From the NCBI GenBank assembly GCA_016235125.1, contig JACRLZ010000004.1:535644-599643 (forward strand): 64,000 bases of DNA, given 5' to 3'. This DNA comes from Sphingobacteriales bacterium. Lineage in GTDB: Bacteria; Bacteroidota; Bacteroidia; Chitinophagales; Chitinophagaceae. Positions 36,629 to 44,979 of this stretch are shown in pieces. Under the pieces are notes generated by a model. The model saw nothing but the letters and a program-made list of their open reading frames with translations. It had not been told where the DNA came from and did no database searches. Position numbers and translations under genes: made by a program. The number at the start of each line of letters is the position of its first letter. Positions within the stretch are counted from its first letter, which is position 1.

Positions 36629-37618
36629 TTAGAGTAATTTTTTCGCAAGTAAATATTCGGCGATCTGAACAGCATTTGTGGCTGCGCCTTTTCTTAAATT
36701 ATCTGAAACGATCCACATATTTAATGTATTAGGCTGCGACTCATCCCGACGAAGTCTTCCCACAAACACTTCATCCTTTTCATGTGCATCCATTGGCATG
36801 GGATATTGTTGAGTGGAAGGATCGTCAACTACAATCACTCCGGGAGCAGCATGCAATATTGATTTAACTTCATCGAGGTCATATTCCTTTTTAAACTCCA
36901 CATTCACAGCTTCGCTGTGTCCACCCATCACGGGTATCCTTACTGTTGTAGCCGTAACTTTTATTGTATCATCCCTCATGATCTTGCAGGTCTCTTTCAC
37001 CATTTTCATTTCTTCTTTGGTATAACCGTTATCCAGAAATACATCTATCTGCGGAATTGCATTCAGATCAATAGGATATTTATAGGCTCTTTCCCCCTCC
37101 ACTCCTTTTCTTTCATTCATTAACTGAGTTACAGCTTTCACCCCAGTTCCTGTAACACTTTGGTAGGTTGACACAACCACCCTTTTGATACTATACCTTT
37201 TATGAAGCGGATTTAATGCCACTACCATTTGAATAGTTGAACAGTTTGGGTTGGCGATGATTTTATCATCTTTAGTCAGCACATCAGCATTTATCTCCGG
37301 TACCACCAATGGCTTTATGGGATCCATCCGCCATGCAGAAGAATTATCAATAACCGTAATTCCCGCTTCTGCAAATTTCGGCGCCCATTCCAGTGAAGTG
37401 CCGCCTCCGGCAGAAAAAATAGCAACAGCTGGTTTGGCAGCAATCGCATCATTCATGCTTACTACTTTATATTTCTTTCCCTTGAACTCCACTTCCTTTC
37501 CAACAGATTTTTCTGAAGCAACCGGAATGAGTTCTGTTACCGGAAAATTTCTTTCTGCCAATACCTGCATCATTTTGGAGCCTACTAAACCTGTGGCGCC
37601 TACTACTGCTACTTTCAT
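36629..37618 (-). CDS. asd: Aspartate-semialdehyde dehydrogenase
   Basis: A 329-residue NADP-dependent enzyme that reduces aspartyl phosphate to aspartate semialdehyde, the branch point to lysine/diaminopimelate, threonine and methionine. It has VGATGLVGSKMMQVL (Rossmann loop), SAGGGTS, the catalytic Cys in NPNCSTIQ near residue 126, YQSVTGTG, and the active-site His in MGGHSEAVNVEF near 235. It is preceded by a 160-base leader with a short peptide frame and a terminator/antiterminator pair (see separate entries). Confidence 0.96.
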   Translation of the reverse strand: MKVAVVGATGLVGSKMMQVLAERNFPVTELIPVASEKSVGKEVEFKGKKYKVVSMNDAIAAKPAVAIFSAGGGTSLEWAPKFAEAGITVIDNSSAWRMDPIKPLVVPEINADVLTKDDKIIANPNCSTIQMVVALNPLHKRYSIKRVVVSTYQSVTGTGVKAVTQLMNERKGVEGERAYKYPIDLNAIPQIDVFLDNGYTKEEMKMVKETCKIMRDDTIKVTATTVRIPVMGGHSEAVNVEFKKEYDLDEVKSILHAAPGVIVVDDPSTQQYPMPMDAHEKDEVFVGRLRRDESQPNTLNMWIVSDNLRKGAATNAVQIAEYLLAKKLL

Positions 37619-37637
37619 TTCTTTACTTTTTTATTTG

Positions 37638-37672
37638 TTTACTTGTCAGACCGGGACGGTCATACAAGTAAA
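37638..37672 (-). promoter_or_regulatory. Second leader hairpin before asd
   Basis: TTTACTTGT and ACAAGTAAA form a 9-bp outer stem, with GACCG/CGGTC as an inner stem after a 2x2 internal loop. It lies between the terminator-like hairpin and the asd start and could affect ribosome access. Confidence 0.5.
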
Positions 37673-37740
37673 AAGCCTCCCGGTTAAGGAAGGCCTGCTA
37701 AACTTTTATGCTGATACATACATAACGCTGCAAACCTTCC
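37671..37740 (-). promoter_or_regulatory. Terminator/antiterminator pair in the asd leader
   Basis: On the reverse strand GCCTTCC (37694-37688), loop TTAACC and GGGAGGC (37681-37675) form a 7-bp stem with one G-T pair, followed by TTTTT: an intrinsic terminator inside the leader. An upstream GGAAGG (37740-37735) can instead pair with the same CCTTCC, which would prevent the terminator. It lies directly after the stop of the leader peptide. Confidence 0.6.
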
Positions 37741-37785
37741 TCAGAAGTGTTTCTTATTGCGTTCTGTATGTTTCATTAATGTCAT
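37741..37785 (-). CDS. Putative asd leader peptide (14 residues)
   Basis: The frame reads MTLMKHTERNKKHF and stop. It is rich in products of the aspartate pathway (2 Thr, 2 Met, 3 Lys, 1 Asn). The stop codon abuts the GGAAGG antiterminator arm, so a ribosome finishing the peptide would cover that arm and let the terminator form, while one stalled earlier would free it. This is the geometry of classical amino-acid attenuation. A 14-codon frame can occur by chance, so the call rests on the combined arrangement. Confidence 0.5.
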   Translation of the reverse strand: MTLMKHTERNKKHF

Positions 37786-37791
37786 GCTTCG

Positions 37792-37823
37792 CAAAAATAA
37801 GCAGGCAGAGTCTTTAACCCAAA
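37792..37823 (-). promoter_or_regulatory. Predicted asd promoter
   Basis: On the reverse strand TTTG (37823-37820), a 20-base spacer and TATTTTTG (37799-37792) match the Bacteroidota consensus exactly. The transcript would begin near 37785, at or next to the leader-peptide ATG. Confidence 0.6.
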
Positions 37824-37884
37824 TATTCCCCGTAAATTTTAATCTGAATCATATTATTATACCCGTTTGTTTTAACTTGTAGCA

Positions 37885-39594
37885 ATGAAACGGAGTTCGT
37901 TGTTACTGCTTATATTTTTTATTCCAGTATATCTGTTTGCCCAAAACAGGTACGATGTGGTGATTGATGAAATAATGGCCGACCCCACACCTCAGGTAGG
38001 CTTGCCAAATAATGAATGGCTCGAATTGAAGAATACAACTGCAACCCCTGTCAATCTTCAAAACTGGCGGATCGGTGATGCAACAGGTCAAAGCGGCCCG
38101 ATGCCCAACTTCACGCTGCAGCCGGATAGTTTTGTTATTGTTTGCACAGGCAGCGCCGTGGCAGCTATGAGTGTTTTCGGAACAACCATTTCTGTCACCA
38201 GTTTTCCCTCTCTTGATAATGATGGTGACCAGTTATTCTTAAAAGCGGCAAATGGAAAAACAATTCATGCGGTAAGTTATACTTCAGCATGGTATCAGAA
38301 TGATGTGAAAAAAGACGGAGGCTGGACACTGGAAATGATTGACACAAAAAGTCCCTGCGCCGGCAGCAGTAACTGGAAAGCAAGTATGAGTGTTACAGGT
38401 GGAACAGCAGGAAAGAAAAACTCCATCGATGCGATAAACAATGATACCAATGCGCCGCAATTAAAAAGAGCTTACACTACAGATAATGTAACTATTGTAT
38501 TGGTATATGATGAACCGGTTGATAGTTTATTAGGGGCGACTTTATCAAACTATTCTATTGATGGCAGCTTAACGCTGACCAGCGCAACTACACTTTCACC
38601 ACTATTTAATATCGTTCAGTTGAAACTGGGTACTCCAATGCAGGTAAACACAGTTTATAATATTACCGCAACCAATGTAAAGGATTGTAAGGGCAATACT
38701 ATCGGCGCCGCTAATAAAACGAGGGTAGGTTTGCCTGTGGATGCAGCAGCAGGAGAATGGATCATCAATGAAATTCTGTTTAATCCAAAACCCAATGCTT
38801 ATGATTTTGTTGAATTCTATAACAACAGCAATAAAATCTTTGATGCAGCCAAACTCTATATTGCCAACCGGAATACAAGCGGTGCAATAAGTTCAATTAA
38901 GGCATTAAGTCCAACTCCCTGTTATGTTTTTCCCGGCGATCATATTGTGGCAACGGAAGATGCTGTGAATCTTGCATTGAATTACCTGGTGAAAAATCCG
39001 GATAATGTTTTAGAAATTTCTTCCTTGCCTTCTTTTTCGGATGATGAAGGCGATGTGATTGCCCTCAACTTCCAGGGAAATATTGTGGATGAGGTAAAAT
39101 ACAAAGACGACTGGCATTTTAAACTGATTGATAATGCCGAAGGCGTTTCATTGGAAAGAATTGACCCTGCTGGCCCTTCGCAGGATGAAAGCAACTGGCA
39201 TAGCGCTGCTTCAACAGCCGGATATGGAACGCCGACCTATAAAAATTCTCAATACAAACTGCTGAATGCTATTAATGCAACGATTGAAGTAACTCCTAAA
39301 GTTTTTTCTCCTGATAATGATGGCACTGATGATATAGCAACCATTCAATACACCGTTACCGAACCGGGCTATGTGGCCAATATTACCGTCTTTGATGCAG
39401 CAGGAAGACCGGTTTATAATCTTGTCCGCAACGGAACACTTGGGTTGAAAGGTTACTGGAGCTGGGATGGACTGGATGATAAAGGGCTTAAGCTGCCGGT
39501 TGGAACCTATATCATCTTTACTGAGATTTTTAATTTGCAGGGGAAGAAGGATAAGTTTAAGAATGCAGTTGTGCTGGCGAGAAAATTAAACTAA
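37885..39594 (+). CDS. Exported lamin-tail-domain protein with FlgD-like C-terminus
   Basis: A 569-residue protein with a signal peptide (MKRSSLLLLIFFIPVYLFAQ), a lamin-tail domain (about 23-150: VVIDEIMADPTP, NEWLELKNT, WRIGDATGQ), an Ig-like middle, a second lamin-tail domain from about 290 (EWIINEILFNPKPNAYDFVEF) and a C-terminal FlgD-type Ig domain (FSPDNDGTDDIATIQYTV, YWSWDGLDDKGLKLPVGTY). Such proteins are extracellular or cell-surface in Bacteroidota; the role is unknown. Its 3' end overlaps the convergent PfkB gene by 9 bases. Confidence 0.8.
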   Translation: MKRSSLLLLIFFIPVYLFAQNRYDVVIDEIMADPTPQVGLPNNEWLELKNTTATPVNLQNWRIGDATGQSGPMPNFTLQPDSFVIVCTGSAVAAMSVFGTTISVTSFPSLDNDGDQLFLKAANGKTIHAVSYTSAWYQNDVKKDGGWTLEMIDTKSPCAGSSNWKASMSVTGGTAGKKNSIDAINNDTNAPQLKRAYTTDNVTIVLVYDEPVDSLLGATLSNYSIDGSLTLTSATTLSPLFNIVQLKLGTPMQVNTVYNITATNVKDCKGNTIGAANKTRVGLPVDAAAGEWIINEILFNPKPNAYDFVEFYNNSNKIFDAAKLYIANRNTSGAISSIKALSPTPCYVFPGDHIVATEDAVNLALNYLVKNPDNVLEISSLPSFSDDEGDVIALNFQGNIVDEVKYKDDWHFKLIDNAEGVSLERIDPAGPSQDESNWHSAASTAGYGTPTYKNSQYKLLNAINATIEVTPKVFSPDNDGTDDIATIQYTVTEPGYVANITVFDAAGRPVYNLVRNGTLGLKGYWSWDGLDDKGLKLPVGTYIIFTEIFNLQGKKDKFKNAVVLARKLN

Positions 39595-40509
39595 CTCAAT
39601 CTCGAATGAAACCAGATCTTTAAACTGCTGCACCCGGGCATCAATATCTTTTTTGGTAACTTCTTTTAATCTTGTCGGCCCGAATTTTTCTACACAAAAA
39701 CTTGCCATGGCAGAACCAATGATGATGGCCCTTTTCATATTATCAAAAGATATATCACCGGTTTTGGCGAGATGGCCCATAAACCCTCCGGCAAATGTGT
39801 CTCCGGCGCCGGTAGGATCAAACACATCTTCCAGTGGAAGAGCCGGTGCAAAGAACACTTCATCATCCTGAAACAGCAATGCGCCGTGTTCTCCTTTTTT
39901 GATGATAAGATATTTCGGACCCATTGTTAAAATAGCTTTGGCTGCTTTCACCAATGAAAAATAACCGGTCAGTTGTCTTGCTTCCGCATCATTCACAATC
40001 AGCATATCCACATAGCGCAAAACAATTTTCAATTCACTCATGGCTGATTCCATCCAGAAATTCATAGTATCCATGGCAATCAGCTTGGGTCTTTTCTTCA
40101 ACTCCTGTATCACATTCAATTGAATTTTGGGGGCAAGGTTTCCCAGCATTAAGAATTCCGCTCCCTGATAACTATCCGGCACTTTGGGATCAAAATCGGC
40201 CAGCACATTCAGATCGGTAACCAGTGTATCACGGCTGTTCATATCTTCATGATAACGGCCGCTCCAGAAAAAAGATTTTTTATTTTTCACTATTTCCACT
40301 CCGTCCAGGTGTACTCCCCTTCTCCGGAGTTCATCCATTTCTTCTTTGGGGAAATCATCCCCGATGATGGAAATCTGCTGAACCGGTTTTACAAAATTGC
40401 TGGCCGCATAGGCCACATAGGTAGCAGAGCCTCCAACAATTTTATCGGCTTTCCCAAAGGGAGTTTCAATTGAGTCAAAGGCCATGGTGCCAACGGTGAT
40501 GAGGGACAT
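39586..40509 (-). CDS. PfkB-family sugar or nucleoside kinase
   Basis: A 307-residue ribokinase-fold kinase. The start at 40509 (MSLITVGTMAFDSIETPFGK) is preferred: the longer frame to 40569 reads through a palindromic repeat. GGSATYVAYAAS near residue 27 is the substrate-side motif and FDPTGAGDTFAGGFMGHLA near 245 holds the catalytic Asp and anion hole. It phosphorylates a sugar or nucleoside with ATP; the substrate is not determinable. Confidence 0.88.
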   Translation of the reverse strand: MSLITVGTMAFDSIETPFGKADKIVGGSATYVAYAASNFVKPVQQISIIGDDFPKEEMDELRRRGVHLDGVEIVKNKKSFFWSGRYHEDMNSRDTLVTDLNVLADFDPKVPDSYQGAEFLMLGNLAPKIQLNVIQELKKRPKLIAMDTMNFWMESAMSELKIVLRYVDMLIVNDAEARQLTGYFSLVKAAKAILTMGPKYLIIKKGEHGALLFQDDEVFFAPALPLEDVFDPTGAGDTFAGGFMGHLAKTGDISFDNMKRAIIIGSAMASFCVEKFGPTRLKEVTKKDIDARVQQFKDLVSFEIELV

Positions 40510-40541
40510 ATCTTGCGGTTGAAGTTTTATTATAAGGCTTG

Positions 40542-40584
40542 AGTCGTTAGCCAGGAGTCGGGAGAACACTCCTGACTAACGACT
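40542..40584. repeat. 17-bp inverted repeat with GAGTCGGGAG words
   Basis: AGTCGTTAGCCAGGAGT (40542-40558) and ACTCCTGACTAACGACT (40568-40584) are reverse complements with one mismatch. Downstream words (GACTATTGACTACCGACTGCC) continue the family. The same wording forms the GH2-GH53 linker DNA. Confidence 0.65.
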
Positions 40585-40660
40585 ATTGACTACCGACTGC
40601 CAACGGCGGCAAACGTACATGAATTTTGTTTACAGTAAAAAGCAAACACGGCTATTTTAC

Positions 40661-40668
40661 TAACTTTG
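40661..40668 (+). promoter_or_regulatory. -7 box for the 40688 gene
   Basis: TAACTTTG matches TAnnTTTG exactly and ends 19 bases before the ATG. No clear -33 TTTG is seen at the usual distance. Confidence 0.35.
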
Positions 40669-40687
40669 AAAAGCATTTATCCGTAGC

Positions 40688-41227
40688 ATGATGAAACGTC
40701 TTTACATATTGCTGTTTTTTCTTTCTTTATTTACTGTTGCTTATCCGCAATTTGATACGGCTTTTGCAAAATCCAATATCCGCAAATGTGCCGATAGCCT
40801 TGCTATTGGATTTAAAACAAAAGACTGGGAGCTTTTTGCCCGCTACAGTTACCCGGCTTTGATCGGTGCGCTGGGAGGAAAAGAAGAATTTAAAACCTAT
40901 ATGGCCATGATGTTTGCTCCTGTAGCCGACAGTGCCTGGAAAATGTATGAACCCGGAAATATTCTGCAGGTAATAAAAACGGAAGGAGACCTGCAGGCTG
41001 TAATAGAGTTAAAATCGGTTCTGGAATGGCAGGGAGCAAGGATCACAACAGTCTCTCACCTTATCGGCGAGTCGTGGGATGGCGGTATGTTCTGGACTTT
41101 TTTTGATCCGGAAGGCGACAGGCCAAAAACAATGCTTATTAAACCCGACCTCAGCGATCAGATAATAATCCCGCTAAAAAAAGAAACCACAGAGCCGGTT
41201 TCGACTGTTCCGAAAACAAAAAATTAG
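40688..41227 (+). CDS. Exported protein of unknown function
   Basis: A 179-residue protein with a signal peptide (MMKRLYILLFFLSLFTVAYP). The mature part begins FDTAFAKSNIRKCADSLAIG and has alternating helices and strands with ALIGALGGKEEFKTYMAMM, reminiscent of an NTF2/SnoaL-like cone fold (weak inference). No catalytic motif is evident. It precedes the TetR gene in the same direction. Confidence 0.65.
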   Translation: MMKRLYILLFFLSLFTVAYPQFDTAFAKSNIRKCADSLAIGFKTKDWELFARYSYPALIGALGGKEEFKTYMAMMFAPVADSAWKMYEPGNILQVIKTEGDLQAVIELKSVLEWQGARITTVSHLIGESWDGGMFWTFFDPEGDRPKTMLIKPDLSDQIIIPLKKETTEPVSTVPKTKN

Positions 41228-41274
41228 AAATACCAGACCATCACCCGATACATCCCGGTTCGTTATCTTTGAGC

Positions 41275-41889
41275 ATGCCTCTTGCAAAAAGAAAAAAATC
41301 TGCAAAAAAGGAGCTGATCATTAAAAAAGCTTCTGCTATGTTCCGGGAAAAAGGTTATCCCGCAACGTCCATGCGTGACCTTGCAGAAGAGATCGGGCTC
41401 GAGGCTGCCAGCCTTTACAATCACATTCAATCCAAATCAGAAATGCTGCAGGAAATTATTTTTCGCACAGCGGACGAATGCCTGCAGCATCTGGAAAGCC
41501 TGGATGAAGAAGATACAAACTGTGTGGCTAAAATAGAATCACTTATCCGTTTTCATGTGCGGATGATGCTGAACCGTTTTGACGACTATTATGTGATGAC
41601 GAATGAATGGATTCATCTTAAGGAACCACATCTCAGCCATTTTACCGGTAAAAGAAGGTATTATGTTCAAAAAATGGAATCTATTATCGAGGCCGGCCTC
41701 GGGAATAAGACCACGAATCCGGGAATGTCTTATACTGCCATGCTTACCATTCTTGCTGCAGTAAGAGGTCTTGAGTTCTGGCATCGCAGTGCAAAAAAAA
41801 TTGCCCCCGGCACTATGGAAGACAATATGGTAGCATTGCTGATCAGCGGATTGACTGATGATAAAGTATTCCCTTCTCTGAAAAAATAG
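41275..41889 (+). CDS. TetR-family regulator, probably of the paa genes
   Basis: A 204-residue TetR/AcrR repressor. The HTH is IIKKASAMFREKGYPATSMRDLAEEIGLEAASLYNHIQSK (residues about 16-55, shown here only to locate it by its ends IIKKASAMF and NHIQSK). The C-terminal ligand domain is unassigned. A TTG at 41269 gives a two-residue longer form. It stands nine bases before paaE, so it is probably the phenylacetyl-CoA-responsive regulator (PaaR-like role, inference). A TATCTTTG box lies directly before the ATG. Confidence 0.85.
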   Translation: MPLAKRKKSAKKELIIKKASAMFREKGYPATSMRDLAEEIGLEAASLYNHIQSKSEMLQEIIFRTADECLQHLESLDEEDTNCVAKIESLIRFHVRMMLNRFDDYYVMTNEWIHLKEPHLSHFTGKRRYYVQKMESIIEAGLGNKTTNPGMSYTAMLTILAAVRGLEFWHRSAKKIAPGTMEDNMVALLISGLTDDKVFPSLKK

Positions 41890-41897
41890 ACCCAGAC

Positions 41898-42977
41898 ATG
41901 TCCCTTCATTTTCATCCGCTGAGGATAATAAAAATAAAAAAAGAAACATCTGATTGTGTTTCTGTTCAGTTTGAAGTCCCGGATGAATTAAAAGATAATT
42001 TCTCGTTTCAACAGGGTCAGAGCCTGACCATGAGAACAAATATCAACGGCGAAGAAGTAAGAAGAACCTATTCACTCTGCAGCAGCCCGCTGGACAATGA
42101 ATGGAAGGTGGCTATAAAAAAAGTGGACGGTGGTGTTTTTTCCACTTTTGCCAATACCATTTTAAAAAAAGGTGATGTGCTGGATGTGATGGAGCCTGTT
42201 GGCAAATTTTATACAGAACTGACCCCGGCCAATAAAAAAAACTACCTTGCTTTTGCAGCCGGAAGCGGGATCACTCCTGTTATTTCCATTATCAAAACAA
42301 CTTTGAGAACAGAGCCTGAAAGCAATTTTACATTGCTGTATGCCAATCGCAATAGGCCTTCTATTATTTTCTTTGAAGAGCTGGAAGGTTTAAAAAACAA
42401 ATTTCTCGATCGCTTCAACCTGATCCATGTTCTTAGCCGTGAAAGAATGGATACATCACTGAACTTTGGAAGAATCGGTAATGAAAAACTGGAGGAATTA
42501 AAAAAAATAATTGATTATTCTACTATTGACGAAACATTTATTTGCGGACCCGAAGAAATAATTTTCTGTGTCAGAGATTATTTGCTGAAGAAAGGAATAG
42601 ATGAAAAGAAAATCCATTTTGAACTTTTTACAAGCACTACCCCTAAACAAAAGAGCATTGCCTCCAAAACCGACATTGAAGAAGCCGGTCCGCAAAGCAG
42701 TATAACGGTTAAAGTAGATGGAAGAAGCTTTGATTTTAATCTTTCACTTTCCAGTGATTTAAGCATTCTTGATGCCGCCTTAAAACAAGGAGCTGATCTT
42801 CCTTATGCATGCAAAGGCGGTATGTGCTGCACCTGCAAGTCAAAATTGCTGCAGGGAGAAGTGATGATGGATGTGCACTGGGGACTGGAAGAAGAAGAAA
42901 TAGAAAAAGGTTTTATTCTTACTTGCCAAAGTCATCCAAAAACAGAAAAGGTAGTAGTGGATTTTGATATTAAATAG
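41898..42977 (+). CDS. paaE: Phenylacetyl-CoA epoxidase reductase subunit
   Basis: A 359-residue ferredoxin-NADP-reductase-type protein with a C-terminal 2Fe-2S domain. An FAD domain (RRTYSLCSSP near residue 55), an NAD domain (AAGSGITPVISIIK near 117, CGPEEII near 217) and the plant-type cluster ligands in ACKGGMCCTCKSKL with a final Cys in LTCQSHP are all present. It passes electrons from NADPH to the PaaA di-iron site. It is separated from paaA here by an unknown exported gene. Confidence 0.92.
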   Translation: MSLHFHPLRIIKIKKETSDCVSVQFEVPDELKDNFSFQQGQSLTMRTNINGEEVRRTYSLCSSPLDNEWKVAIKKVDGGVFSTFANTILKKGDVLDVMEPVGKFYTELTPANKKNYLAFAAGSGITPVISIIKTTLRTEPESNFTLLYANRNRPSIIFFEELEGLKNKFLDRFNLIHVLSRERMDTSLNFGRIGNEKLEELKKIIDYSTIDETFICGPEEIIFCVRDYLLKKGIDEKKIHFELFTSTTPKQKSIASKTDIEEAGPQSSITVKVDGRSFDFNLSLSSDLSILDAALKQGADLPYACKGGMCCTCKSKLLQGEVMMDVHWGLEEEEIEKGFILTCQSHPKTEKVVVDFDIK

Positions 42978-42999
42978 TTTCATCACTTAACTCACAGCT

Positions 43000-43575
43000 A
43001 TGAAGAAATTTTTTCCCTTTTTTGTACTATTATGCCCTTTTTTTATTTCGGCACAAACCGAAACTGATATCCGCAATCATTATACAGAAGTCAATAAACA
43101 AATTGCAGAATCTATTGAACATGGTTTTGAAGGATCGCTATATAACAACCATTGGGAGACTAATAAAAACGGAAAAAGCTGGCCGGCTGTTGGTAATTAT
43201 TCTGAAATAACTGATTTCTGGTATGATGATGACCCCAATCATCTTCCGGTTACAGAAAGAAATCCAAAAAATGTTTTATCGAAAGTGAATATGACAAGAA
43301 AAGCCGCCGGGTTCCAGCTCTCGGAAGAGTATTTGTTTAAAGATGGCAAATTATTATTTTACTATTCTCTCCAGGCGGAAGAAGGAAGCATGGTTGAGAC
43401 CCGTTTATACTTCAAAAACAACGGGGCGATGTTTAAAAGCAGTGTAAAGGCAAACGAATTGGAACTTACTCCAAAAGATTTTCTGGCGCCTGACTACAAA
43501 GAATTTAAACCAAACCCCGGGGTCATACTTAGTGAAGCAAAGGCATTCCAGGATTTGTTTGTAAAAAGCATGTAG
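43000..43575 (+). CDS. Exported protein of unknown function within the paa cluster
   Basis: A 191-residue protein with a signal peptide (MKKFFPFFVLLCPFFISA). The mature part has HYTEVNKQIAESIEHGFEGS and NHWETNKNGKSWPAVGNYSE segments and a beta-rich C-terminus. I recognise no family. It lies 22 bases after paaE and 85 before paaA on the same strand; the link to phenylacetate catabolism is only positional. Confidence 0.65.
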   Translation: MKKFFPFFVLLCPFFISAQTETDIRNHYTEVNKQIAESIEHGFEGSLYNNHWETNKNGKSWPAVGNYSEITDFWYDDDPNHLPVTERNPKNVLSKVNMTRKAAGFQLSEEYLFKDGKLLFYYSLQAEEGSMVETRLYFKNNGAMFKSSVKANELELTPKDFLAPDYKEFKPNPGVILSEAKAFQDLFVKSM

Positions 43576-43606
43576 GAATAGGTCAATCCTGACCAATATC
43601 ATAAAC

Positions 43607-43632
43607 AAAGGCCTCAGACAGGCTTTAGTTTT
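43607..43632 (+). terminator. Weak terminator-like hairpin before paaA
   Basis: AAAGGCCT and AGGCTTT pair with one bulge around CAGAC and are followed by AGTTTTAGTT. It fits termination after the 43000-43575 gene and a new start for paaA. Confidence 0.4.
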
Positions 43633-43635
43633 AGT

Positions 43636-43643
43636 TACATTTG
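43636..43643 (+). promoter_or_regulatory. -7 box for paaA
   Basis: TACATTTG matches TAnnTTTG and ends 17 bases before the paaA ATG. The -33 element is not clear. Confidence 0.4.
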
Positions 43644-43660
43644 TAACCTAAATTTTTGCT

Positions 43661-44608
43661 ATGCCTGTTCAGGATTTAGAAAAAATATTTCAGCAAAAAA
43701 TTGATGAAGAAATAAAGATTGAGCCGAAAGACTGGATGCCGGACGCCTACCGCAAAACCAACCTGCGGCAGATAAGCCAGCATGCCCACAGCGAAGTGGT
43801 GGGTATGCTTCCTGAAGGAAACTGGATAACAAGAGCGCCTTCATTAAAACGGAAATTAATTCTGCTGGCCAAAGTACAGGACGAAGGCGGGCACGGATTG
43901 TACTTATACAGCGCTGCTGAAACATTGGGCATGAGTCGTGAGGAAATGATAAACGACCTGCACAGCGGCAAAGCCAAATATTCTTCCATCTTTAATTATC
44001 CTACGCTTACCTGGGCTGATATTGGCGCCATTGGCTGGCTGGTGGATGGCGCTGCCATTATGAACCAGGTAATGCTTACCCGAACATCTTATGGAGCTTA
44101 TGCAAGAGCCATGGTTCGAATTTGTAAAGAAGAAAGTTTTCATCAGCGGCAGGGGTTTGAAATTTTATTGGTCTTGAGCAGGGGAAGCAAAGAACAAAAG
44201 GAAATGTGCCAGGATGCAATCAATCGCTGGTGGTGGCCATCGCTGATGATGTTTGGCCCAAAAGATTCTGAAAGCACCAACAGCGACCAGAGCATGAAAT
44301 GGAAAATAAAAAGAAAAAGCAATGATGAGCTGAGACAGAATTTTATAGATATGATCGCTGAGCAAATAAAAACGTTGGGTATGAAACTACCCGATGATAA
44401 GTTGAAGTGGAACGAAGAAAGAAAGCATTATGATTTTGGAGAAATCAACTGGGATGAATTCTGGCAGGTGGTAAAAGGAAACGGCCCCTGCAATAAGCAA
44501 CGGCTGGATGCAAGAAGAGAAGCATGGGAAAATGGCGAATGGGTAAGAGATGCAGCAGCAGCTTATGCAAAAAAAAGAGCAGCAAGACAAAAAGATAAAG
44601 CAGCTTAA
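43661..44608 (+). CDS. paaA: 1,2-phenylacetyl-CoA epoxidase catalytic subunit
   Basis: A 315-residue di-iron oxygenase subunit. Iron ligands are seen in [12 protein letters not shown] (E and H near residues 72-77) and in [14 protein letters not shown] (near 150-160); [22 protein letters not shown] is typical near the start. It inserts oxygen into the aromatic ring of phenylacetyl-CoA. It is first of paaABCD and followed by paaB after 11 bases. Confidence 0.96.
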   Translation: MPVQDLEKIFQQKIDEEIKIEPKDWMPDAYRKTNLRQISQHAHSEVVGMLPEGNWITRAPSLKRKLILLAKVQDEGGHGLYLYSAAETLGMSREEMINDLHSGKAKYSSIFNYPTLTWADIGAIGWLVDGAAIMNQVMLTRTSYGAYARAMVRICKEESFHQRQGFEILLVLSRGSKEQKEMCQDAINRWWWPSLMMFGPKDSESTNSDQSMKWKIKRKSNDELRQNFIDMIAEQIKTLGMKLPDDKLKWNEERKHYDFGEINWDEFWQVVKGNGPCNKQRLDARREAWENGEWVRDAAAAYAKKRAARQKDKAA

Positions 44609-44619
44609 AAAATATTGAT

Positions 44620-44979
44620 ATGAACTTCATCAGAAAATTTTATTACGGTGATATTCCTGAAGACAAAGCAGGAGGAAATATTGTTTCTAAAGACAGTAAA
44701 ACCGACTGGCCCCTTTGGGAAGTATTTATAAGAAGTAAGCAGGGACTTGATCATAAACATGCAGGCAGCCTGCATGCAGCCGATGCACAGATGGCTATTG
44801 AAAATGCAAGGGATGTTTATACAAGACGAATGGAGGGAGAAAGCATTTGGGTGGTGGAAAGTAAATATATCATTGCCTCCAATCCCGATGAGGCAGGTGA
44901 ACTGTATGAACCTGCAAAAGATAAAATATACCGGCATCCTACTTTTTATAATTTACCCGACGAAGTAAACCATATGTAA
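44620..44979 (+). CDS. paaB: Phenylacetyl-CoA epoxidase subunit PaaB
   Basis: A 119-residue small subunit with WPLWEVFIRSKQGLDHKHAG and LHAADAQMAIENARDVYTRR, ending KIYRHPTFYNLPDEVNHM. PaaB bridges PaaAC trimers of the complex. Its stop overlaps the paaC ATG by one base. The protein is longer than the E. coli form (about 95 residues), as is common outside Proteobacteria. Confidence 0.93.
   Translation: MNFIRKFYYGDIPEDKAGGNIVSKDSKTDWPLWEVFIRSKQGLDHKHAGSLHAADAQMAIENARDVYTRRMEGESIWVVESKYIIASNPDEAGELYEPAKDKIYRHPTFYNLPDEVNHM

Noticed and set aside
37251..37817. 188-codon plus-strand frame over asd
   Set aside because: It lies antisense to the well-conserved asd gene, has no recognisable domain and runs through the leader structures; it is a shadow frame.
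41539..42039. 166-codon reverse frame across the TetR-paaE junction
   Set aside because: Antisense to two well-supported genes; no signal or domain.
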